Assembly (NCBI RefSeq): GCF_000143415.4
Contig: NW_003314335.1
Coordinates: 588,113-652,112 of the forward strand
Reading direction: 5' to 3'
Length of the DNA: 64,000 bases
Source of the DNA: Selaginella moellendorffii
Taxonomy: Eukaryota; Streptophyta; Lycopodiopsida; Selaginellales; Selaginellaceae
In this document: positions 54,038 to 64,000 of the stretch, in pieces
Layout of the letters: every line of letters begins with the position of its first letter
How positions within the stretch are numbered: position 1 is the first letter of the stretch
Notes under the pieces: generated by a model
Told to the model about the DNA's origin: nothing
What the model saw: the letters and a program-made list of their open reading frames with translations, nothing else
Databases searched by the model: none
Made by a program: the position numbers and the translations under genes

Positions 54038-55941
54038 ATGAACGAAGCAAACGGTGAGATGGAAATGAGAACAATCTCGCTCGATGAGGAGGTGCGTAGC
54101 TTGCTATCTTTTTCTTTTTCCTAGAGATTGTTTGATCTCCCTCTGTGTTTTTTTTTCTTTCAGCTTGGGACCGAGAAGATCGAAAAGAAGCGATTGATTT
54201 CCGAGGTCTCCGAGCACTGTGAGCTGGACTTGACTTACGCACAGAGGCGACGGCCGTGGTACAAGCATTTTGCAAGGGGCGCGAAGGAAGTTTTGCTGGG
54301 AAGCAAGCTTTGCTGCCTCCTGCCTTTGGTGCCGATATCGATCGTTCTAGCAAACTTGAAGTCTGGAATGGTACGTTACTCCTCTCTCTCTCTCTCTTTG
54401 TTTTGTTTGCAACTTCTTCGTACGCTTATGTTATTGTTTCTTGTGAAGGGCTGGGTGTTCTTGATCAGCTTACTCGGCATCGCACCTCTTGCCGAGCGCT
54501 TGGGCTTTGTCACGGAGCAACTGGCATTTCACACCAGCTCCACGGGTAATAAATTATACCCTTTTCTCGATCACAAAGAGAGTGAATGGTCCTTTTTGTT
54601 TCTCTTGCAGTCGGTGGCCTTCTGAATGCGACGTTTGGAAATGCCACCGAGATGATTATCTCTATCTTCGCTCTGCGGAATGGCATGATCCGCGTGGTTC
54701 AGCTGTCGCTACTGGGATCTATCCTCTCGAATATGTTACTTGTTCTCGGATGCGCCTTCTTCATGGGTGGTCTCGCTTTTCCTCACAAGGATCAGAGATT
54801 CAACAAGGTGACGTTTGCGTTTTCTTTTTTTCTTTGTACGTAAAGCTTGCGATTTGTCGTTGTTGGCAGGCTTCTGCGGTGGTGAGTTCCGGATTGCTTC
54901 TCATGGCAGTTTTGGGACTGCTTTTCCCTGCCGTTCTTCACTCCACGCACACAGAGCTTCATGATGGTAAATCTGAGCTGAGCCTTTCCAGGTTCACTAG
55001 CTGCATCATGCTCATGGCTTACGCATCGTACCTTTTCTTCCAATTAAAAAGCCACAGAAAGCTTTATGAGAACGAACAAGTAAGTTCTAGTTTTCTTACT
55101 TTGATCTGATTTATATGATACATTGCAGGAAACGGGAGATAATGAATCCGAGGCGGAGGAGTCCGTGATGGGCTTTTGGGAAGCAAATGGCTGGCTCGCC
55201 ATTTTGACCGTTTTTATCTCTGTTTTGTCGGAGTATCTCGTTGACGCAATCCAGGTGATTTTGATTATCTCTTTGATTCGTTCTCACTTCTCGCTTGGCT
55301 GCTCAGGGTGCCGCCGACAGTTGGAACATCCCTGTGGCTTTTATCAGCGTGATCATCTTGCCAATTGTTGGAAATGCGGCAGAGCATGCGAGCGCTATAA
55401 TGTTTGCTCTAAAAGACAAGCTGGTGCGTAAAAACAAGTGCTACTTTCTCTGGGCTTTCATCGTTACATATGCTAATCGTGCAGGATATTTCGTTGGGGG
55501 TAGCGATTGGCTCATCCACGCAAATATCAATGTTTGTGGTAAAATAGCACAGTTTTGTGGAACCATCTTTGGCGTTATTTGACTGACTTTGCTGGCTGCT
55601 CCAGATTCCCTTTTGCGTAGTAATGGGCTGGATAATGGGAAAGCCCATGGACTTGGACTTCCAGCTTTTTGAGACTGCTACCTTGTTCATCACCGTGCTA
55701 GTCGTCGCATTCATGCTACAGGTTTGATTCTTTTTCCAACTTCGTGCTGCAAGTATAAACACTTTAATTAATTCCAGGAGGGAACATCCAACTATTTCAA
55801 AGGATTGATGCTTTTGTTTTGCTACCTGATTGTGGCTGCCAGCTTCTTTGTTCATGTTGATCAACCTCAACATGGTAAGAAGTAGAACAAAGTCTATTTT
55901 TTCAGCCTTCTCACTCGTTAAACTTTCCAGGTAACACGTGA
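54038..55941 (+). CDS. Vacuolar cation/proton exchanger (CAX)
   Basis: Eleven exons (54038-54091, 54164-54370, 54449-54545, 54611-54807, 54870-55079, 55129-55254, 55307-55423, 55485-55538, 55605-55721, 55778-55874 and 55931-55941) join to 428 residues. The two CaCA repeats are clear: [21 protein letters not shown] (first) and [21 protein letters not shown] (second), each with the GNA..E ion-binding core. An acidic loop ([15 protein letters not shown]) sits between the two halves, as in plant CAX. About eleven membrane segments are visible. The soluble N-terminal tail, about 60 residues, is where autoinhibition occurs in relatives. It moves Ca2+ or Mn2+ into the vacuole in exchange for H+. The last coding exon is only 11 bp. 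Confidence 0.93.
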
Positions 55942-56296
55942 TCATGCGCAATGTACAAATTTTACGCTAGGAGCTTACTCCTGAGCACTGTTTTTTGACC
56001 AAGCAAGCTAAAACGAGAGGTTTCTTTGGAGTTTGGCAACACAAAATAAGAATCGTCAAAAGAGAGGCTCAAAGAACAAGGCGTGAGAAAAGCTGCAATG
56101 TGGAGTTTATTTTCATTCGGCATTCACGCCAAGCAAAAGGTGTACGTACGCTTCTTTCTCTGTATTTTTATTTCTTCTTTGTTTCGATCTAAACTTGAGA
56201 GTCGGATGGATGAAAAAAATGCTGGGATGAATTTTACGGGGGGGATGAAGTGAGCAGCCATTACCAGTAGCGAGATCTCTCCATCAATCAATCGGA
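55942..56296. other. Shared 3' region of CAX and UMP-CMP kinase genes
   Basis: No gene. Convergent transcripts from both sides should end here. No clear poly(A) signal stands out. Confidence 0.5.
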
Positions 56297-57777
<1,481 letters not shown>

Positions 57778-57991
57778 AGACCAGGATCGTCCTCGCCAAA
57801 TCTCCTCTTCTCAATCTCTCTCTCTCTCTCTCCTCACACTACTGGGTCGAGAGAAGAGTGGTGAGAAGAAAATTTAGGGCATGGCAATACAAAACGGACC
57901 CCATTGTACGAAATCAAAGACAGCGTACGACAAATAAGCTTAAGTTAAACACTTGATTTGTGCTTAAGATAGATTATCTTTCTTTGTTTCT

Positions 57992-60900
57992 TTACGATGT
58001 GTATGTGATTATCCTGTCAGTGATGCTACTTCTGCACAACGGGCACTCGGAGCAAGCAACTGCGCAAGGCTTGCACACTGCAAGAAAAAAAAAGAAAGAG
58101 TGTAAGACGATCTAGAGTTTCTCCACGACGATTTGAGAGAGAGAGAGAGCGAAGAGAACGATCTGGGAAGATCTAGAAGAGAGTGAGAACTAAGACGGTG
58201 GAACGAACGATCTAGAAGACGGAGAGAGAGCTAAGACGATCTAACGAAGAGGACGATCCAGAAGAGAGAACTAAGACATTCTCACGAAGAGAAAGATCTG
58301 GAAGAGAGAGGGAGAGAGAACTAAGACGATCAAACGATGAGAAAGAGGATCTACGAACTCGTCACAGTGAGCTATAGTGTTAGAAGAGAGGGAGAGAACT
58401 AAGATGAGAAAGACGATTTAGAATAGAGAGATGGAACTTACGGCAGAAATGGCGACAAGGAAGAAGAACAGCTGCCGTGGGAGCCTCGAAGCAGATCTTA
58501 CAAACGTGGCTTCCTCTGTCCTCGTCGAAGATTTCGTCGATTGAAGCTGGAGCTGGAGCTGGATCGTTACTGCTCTCGCGCTCCTTTTCCTCTTGAATCC
58601 TCGTCTAGGGAAGAGAAAGTTAGCAGCGCGGTTTGATTGTAAATCCAACGAACGTACCTTTGTTTGGCACAGCTTTGTCAGCGCTTCTACATGAAGGTTT
58701 TGGAGATCCTCCAGCGCATCGATGTCTAGGCCTTCGAGGTTCTCGCTCTGGACAACACGATATATCACGTTAAGATGAAAGACAAAAGAAAGCAACTAAA
58801 CAAATGGTTTTCACCTTGAGCTGGGAGATGAATCGCTCCATCTCCGAGACGCGCTGTTTTTCATCCTTCAGATACACCTTTAGCTCCTTCAGTGTTCCCC
58901 ATTGCTCGGTCTCTTCGTTGATTGTCAGTTCACCATTCCCGTCCGTGTGACCGTTTTCAGTGGAGAACTTCCTGCCGGCCTCGGCTTCTTCTTTCTCCTT
59001 CTTTAGCTTCGCAACCAGAACCCACATATTCGCCAGGTCGCTCTCGAGAGACACTTCGCGCTGTCTTGATTCTTCGAGCTTCTTTTCCAGCTCTTGATAG
59101 TTCCGTGACGATTCTTTCGGGAGCAGCTCGCAGTCATCCAAAAGGATATCTTCGTCTGCACCTGGATTTCTACCCATCTTGTTGGCGTTTGCCTTTGAAA
59201 CAGTGGCCGTTCCTGTTCTGTAGACCGATGCTTCGGCTGCCGCCAACTCGCTCTTGAGCTTTGAGTTCTGAAGGGACAATTTCGTGACTTCATCCGCCAA
59301 GTGCTTCAGCTCCACAGCCGCTGCAGAGGCAAGCTCCTTGGCGTACGACGCTTCCTCATTGAGGTTCTGGTTCTCCAAGTAAAGGCCGTCTTTTACCTCT
59401 AAAAGATGAGTATAGTCTTTCTTTAGCTTTGTCAACTCAGCAGCCTGGAGTAAACATATTAGCGTGATAGAAAAATCCAGTAGAGCTACAAACCTGTTCC
59501 ATAAGCTCCGCACGAAGACTATCCAAGTCTGCTTCTCCATCCTTTGGGTAAGCCAAGTCAGAGTCTCCTGTCAAGTCCTCGGAAAGGCTTTCAGAATTTA
59601 GCCAAGTGGCTAAGTCATCTGCACCATTCTCAAGGAAACTCCTGCTCAGTTTCCGACTCTTTGGCTGAGAATATCTCTTTTCAAGTGATGCTTGGAGCTC
59701 TTGCCTCAAAGAGACAACCGTTTCTTGTAGCTCATTGATTTCGTTCGTCTGCATGTAGAAAATTACAACACTATTTGCAAAATTCACATTGCCATCACCT
59801 GGGATTGAAGCTGCTCCTGTAGTATCCGATTGTCGGCGGACTTTATCTGTAAATCATGAAAGAGTCAAGAAATATAGCTGATTGGTTTGCACATACCTCA
59901 AGCTCGAAAGCCTTCTCATGGAGCTGGCTGATCAACTTCGAAATGGTCTGCAAAACCAAATGCTTAGCAAAGAGAAAACTGAAGGTAATTCGTACCTGTG
60001 ACATTTCAAATCCAGAAGCATTTGTAGATGAAGCTTCAGCCGAACCAGCAATCCTTTTCTCAATAATGCTCATTTGCCGTCTTTTTTCATCAATTTCTTC
60101 TTTCAGCTTCCGCATTTGCATCTGTATGACAAGAAAAAGTAAAATAAACGACGAAACTTAATAGTCATTTAAAACTTACGTGAAGCTGGTCATCCTCAGG
60201 GTTGGTTACTGCTTGTTCAGACAACCTCTTGAGCGAACTACTGCAGAGGGCAACCTCTCCAGCAAGCATTTTCATTTGTTCCCGAAGAAGATCCATTTGA
60301 TCAGCCATTGTTGTTCCAGTCTACAAAAGCTTGTCAGCATTTGTGGTTGCAAACTTGAGAATTGGCATACCGGAGGGGGCCTTCGACCACGTACAGTGGC
60401 GCTAAAGAGTTCTCCTGCTTGCGTCGGTTCAGGAAAAGGATCAACGATGGGAGGCAGTTCGTCTGGTTTTCGACTGAATGACTTTCTACGTCTAGACTTA
60501 AAGTCCACTGGAGGTTCAAATGAAACTGATGATCCGCTTGGAGTATGCTCCTCGGGAACTGCATGCATACTCTCGTGTTTCTAAAACCAGAAAAGAAAAA
60601 GCTATTCCCAATGAAGTTATAATCACAAAGATCTTACCTTCAGTTGTTTAAACCATCCTAGCATTCCTCTTTTCTTGATCTTCTTTTCTTCTTTTGATGC
60701 ATCATCAGGATTACTACTGATGCAATTTCCATCTCCAGATATTTCTGACTCGGGCCCAACAGTAGTAGAATCATCCTCTTCCTCAGCAACTTCTCGTCTC
60801 TTATCTGGCAAGTACGCAAGCTAGCAAAAGACAATCGAATCAGAGGGAGATCACTGTTGAAATATAAAAATACCTCCTCTTCCCCAAAAGAATGTCTCCT

Positions 60901-63267
60901 ACGCTGTGTACTCTTTTCCGGGAGATTCAGAGGAATGGTGTTCTTGGTTGACACCAGTATCAGTTTCGTTAACCTTTGGATTCTTCCCATCAAAGCTGCT
61001 TTTGCCTGTTCCTCTTCTTCGAGCCGAGATTGCATTTTCAAATGCCCGGCCTCCAGCTTCATGCAAAAGATAAATGAACGAGTTCTCTAGCCAAGAAAAG
61101 GACTTACTTGTTGGCGCAAAGTTAGAAGATCGTCATGGTTCGAAACTACAAATGGTCGTTCAAATAGTCCTCTTCTTAATTGCTCCAGTTCCTGCTTCAA
61201 ATGTGTGATTTCCTTTTGATACTTCTTTATCAGAGATTTTTCATCCAATATCTGCAAAGAAATGGTTAATCTTCTGCATTAAACGTGCATTGCAGAATAT
61301 TTAATACCCGGTTTGGAGCCGCATGCAACTCCACTCTCTTCGCTCTCTGAGCAAACTTCAAGGTGTTATGGGTTTCTTCGGTACTACTCGAAGCAGGAGT
61401 AATAGTGCATATGAGCTGCAGTAGGACGTACAATGAGTGAATGACCAGAACGATTCTTACATTACCGAAATACGACCATGTCCGCTCAAAGAAGATTGCA
61501 ATAGACGCGTAAGCTTAGAGTCACGATAAGGTATGTGAGATGCCTTGCCATCACTAAGTTTTGAAATAACCTGAAAAGCAAGAGAATTTCTATTATGTTT
61601 TTCTTGAAAAGATGCAGCATACCGTGCCGAGGGTCAACAAGCTCTTATTGATATAGGATCCTTCTTTACGTCGTAAACCAGTTGTTTCCGTTTTGGAACT
61701 CTCAGACCCCGCAAGATCAATAAGGTTCTACAGCAGAACTATACTTTTAAGACAAGATCCATTACACAGCTAGGACTTACCAGTTGAGAGAGAGTTATCT
61801 CGTCGTCACTAAAATCTTCACCCCGGCAACTGCTTTCAATAGTCTACGAAAACAAATGTCACGACAAACGTTCAAATCTCAAACTCACATACCAGAGTGA
61901 ATATTGTGTGACTTCGACTGCTGAACAAATTGAAGTTATTTGATCCAACATGTCGATGTTCTAAATAGGTAGTTAGAGAACTGTTTATTCTCACAAACAA
62001 AATCTACCTTCACCAGCAGCAATCAGAGACAAAGCATGAGCAGGTGATAGGACAACCTCTTCCTTGATACCCTCGACATAAGTTCCCTTTCAGCACAAAT
62101 AGAACATCAAGGTAAGGTTAGTCATAATAATCTCGCAGTAGTACCTGAGCATCTTCTCTGACTCGTAAATTTTGTCCTGCCGGATCCAGCAAGTCGTTGA
62201 TCACCTACAAAACATGGACATTTAGTCAAGCTTGACAGAAACGCTACGTACCTCATTGTAAATCTCAAGATAAGATACGCGCAGAAGGAACTCCCGTCCC
62301 GGAGTCTACAGGTAGATCTTTAAGGAACCAAACTCATTGCAGAATCGAAACTTACATACATCCTGGATAATGCTGAAGACGTCCTTCACCGCCAAAGGTA
62401 TGATGCCAGGGCTTTTCTGATCACCCTGATCAAAAGAACGGCTTATAAATTCCGGAAACAGCCAGTCTGGATGCTTACATGCATGGTGTGAGTCTTGCCA
62501 CTGCTGGTAACACCATAGGCGAATACTGTTCCTGTAGAAACAAATTCACGTAAGAACAAAAATCTGATAAAGCAGGAGCTCTTCACCACAAACCATTTAC
62601 ACCCTGCATAGCAGCTGCCACAACATGTTGCGCGGCGATGTCGTAAACGCCTCTCGTCGTTGTAGCGGGGCCGAAAACTCGATCTATCAAAACAAGAAAA
62701 AAAACAAAGAATGAATTCATAGTCTTGGATAAAGGAAAACTAACCAAAAGCGTAGAATGTAGCCAGATTGTATTCGCTCCTTACAGTCGTGTCACCATCG
62801 GCATACCAGGCAACTTCATCACCCTTTTGGATTTCTCTAGAACTGAGACAAATAAAAACAAAAGGACTTGAATCAATGCATGAAACTTTCGATCGATCTT
62901 ACCTCAATGGCCGAAAGCGAACGGTCACGGAGATGCTCTCCTTGGCCCTGTTGATAAACTCCACTCTATCAAACATTGACGAGGAAGAAGAAGGCGTGAA
63001 AGGACTGGAACCCCCATTGAAGGAAGAGTACTTCATCGATGGAGGGGTCATGAGAGCCTGGCTGCTACTCCTGGATCTAGTCGGCGTGAGAGACCTGTGG
63101 CTACCACCGCCGCCACCACCGAGAGAGGCTCTACCAGTCGACGACGGCGAAGAAATGGAGGACGGCGAGGCGGGCTGGAATCCAGGGATTCTACCATTCA
63201 CTGACGACGGCCTTCTAAATCTAAACGGGGAGCTAGATCTTCTCGACGATGCCGAAGTAGAAGCCAT
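57992..63267 (-). CDS. Kinesin-7 (KIN-7, MKRP type) with C-terminal RING finger
   Basis: More than twenty short exons. Motor exons located include 63267-62903, 62842-62745, 62683-62594, 62531-62479, 62425-62360, 62305-62252, 62204-62145, 62086-62008, 61960-61893, 61843-61781, 61727-61623, 61570-61466 and 61415-61308. A Ser/Pro/Gly-rich leader of about 110 residues comes first and could act as an organelle signal. The P-loop is [12 protein letters not shown] (62479-62531), switch [15 protein letters not shown], switch [11 protein letters not shown]. The stalk (61250-58650) is coiled coil broken by basic and acidic stretches. The last exons encode a C3HC4 [33 protein letters not shown]. Plant KIN-7D/E-like (MKRP) kinesins have this motor-plus-RING layout. 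A microtubule motor with possible ubiquitin-ligase activity is inferred. Confidence 0.9.
58078..58441 (-). repeat. Long, repeat-filled last intron of the kinesin gene
   Basis: At 364 bp it is about six times the usual intron here. It contains about seven degenerate 30-45 bp units around AGAACTAAGACGATC and GATCTAGAAGAGAG. It interrupts the RING finger right after the C-x-H part (CRHFC), so any mis-splicing would destroy the zinc site. Confidence 0.75.
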
Positions 63268-64000
63268 CTATCTTTCCCTCTCGCGGCCGGATTATCCCCA
63301 CCCAATGCGCGACAAGCCTGATCCACAAATCGAGGCATCGATCAGACACAAGCACGGATCGCCTGGAAGAAATGCTGGCATTCGCTCACCTCACCAGCGC
63401 ACCGAGAAAAACCATGTCCTAGCCCTGAGAGAACAACGCCACGGATCGAACGGCAGCGCCTGACAGGCGTCAGTCGCCATGTGTGGATCGCGGTGGCGGC
63501 GCGCGAGCGAGCGCGAGCAGATCGATCGGCCCTAAGCTACACGGGGGCGGCGGTGGCGGTGACGGCGGCAGCCTGGCGGCGGCGGCAAATCTCCTCTCCC
63601 TCCGCCTAGCTCGCGCTTTTAGTGTTTTTGTAAATGACCTCGCCAGGGCCTAATCCGACGGCTCACAGCCCCCCAAATTCAAATCGTTTAGGGGTCTCCA
63701 TCCAACGGCTGTAAGCGCGTGCGCCGGCCGGGCCGGTGGCGCCACCGACAGCAGCCGGTCGGCATGGAACTCCTTTCCCGCCACCATCAAGACCAAGATT
63801 GGCATATTCCCCGCTGCCAAGAGTAGAATCTTCACATGATGTCCATGTTGATTTTTATGTTGTATTTGCTCCAAGACATGCGCTCCAAGCGAATTAGTTG
63901 GCATTCTTTTTGTTGGCATGCAAATGAATGCCACCTGAATCAAAGCCAGTCAATTATTTCACTGTTGCTTTAGTTGGTTTCCTTTGGCTTTTTCTTCCTC
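63268..64000. other. Upstream region of the kinesin gene, no further gene
   Basis: The first 350 bp upstream of the kinesin ATG are GC-rich with a GGCGGCGG run (63545-63590), probably its promoter. Small open frames are present on both strands, without recognisable features. AT content rises after 63780. Confidence 0.5.

Noticed and set aside
63650-63943. Minus-strand frame of 97 codons upstream of the kinesin gene
   Set aside because: No motif, no supportive splice sites and low-complexity composition. It is likely chance.

Overview
The window is nuclear DNA of a land plant. The host genes encode plant-specific products (a UPF0114 plastid-type protein, a PLS-type PPR protein, a plastid IF3, a CRS2-associated splicing factor, a CAX exchanger and a KIN-7 kinesin with a C-terminal RING). 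They are packed tightly and most introns are only 50-80 bp with clean GT/AG borders. That gene style, together with PPR and LTR-element content, is most like a compact lycophyte genome such as Selaginella. The species is an inference; nothing was searched.

Layout. Positions 1 to about 40.5 kb are a nested block of transposable elements. Positions 40.8 to 63.3 kb are a gene-dense island of ten host genes. In the repeat block I see: (a) a long non-coding LTR element (LARD type) on the minus strand at 4880-12151, with about 1.1 kb LTRs, a PBS and a PPT but no coding capacity; (b) a second, plus-strand copy of that family, split into 13.6-15.06 kb and 34.09-37.07 kb; (c) inside that copy a 633 bp TRIM at 14187-14819 with a 5 bp target duplication; (d) also inside that copy a 19 kb element at 15065-34087 with 24 bp terminal inverted repeats and a 4 bp TTGA duplication; (e) inside the 19 kb element, an 870 bp tandem duplication with telomere-like AAACCCT repeats, whose second unit received a young Ty3/gypsy chromovirus (23023-28608, duplication GCAAA); (f) a truncated second copy of the 19 kb element at 1117-4879, cut off by the LARD LTR. 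For the three nested insertions (TRIM, 19 kb element, gypsy) a related empty site is present in the same window, so the boundaries rest on direct comparison.

The 19 kb element carries two divergent genes. The minus gene (about 21.1 to 15.5 kb) is a multi-exon gene for a large protein ending in an FCP1/HAD-like phosphatase domain. The plus gene (30333-33398) encodes a 1021-residue protein with DNAGSENKN and GHTHEDVD motifs, like DUF7869-type, possibly transposase-related proteins. Throughout the element there is a roughly 24 bp palindrome (half sites AATGGCATGAGGC / GCCTCATGCCATT). It sits in at least five predicted 38-54 bp introns of the minus gene, close to the 3' splice site, as well as in exons and spacers. 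This introner-like pattern is the most unusual signal here.

Host island, in order: UPF0114 protein (+), small conserved hypothetical (+), PPR (+), plastid IF3 (+), shugoshin (+), CRS2-associated factor (-), SURP/SRI-like splicing protein (+), CAX (+), UMP-CMP kinase (-), KIN-7 RING kinesin (-). Exon structures were built by hand from splice signals. For the first nine genes, the exon lengths add up to an uninterrupted frame (the PPR gene is a single exon). Several work in organelle gene expression (PPR, IF3, CAF), but they do not form an operon-like unit.
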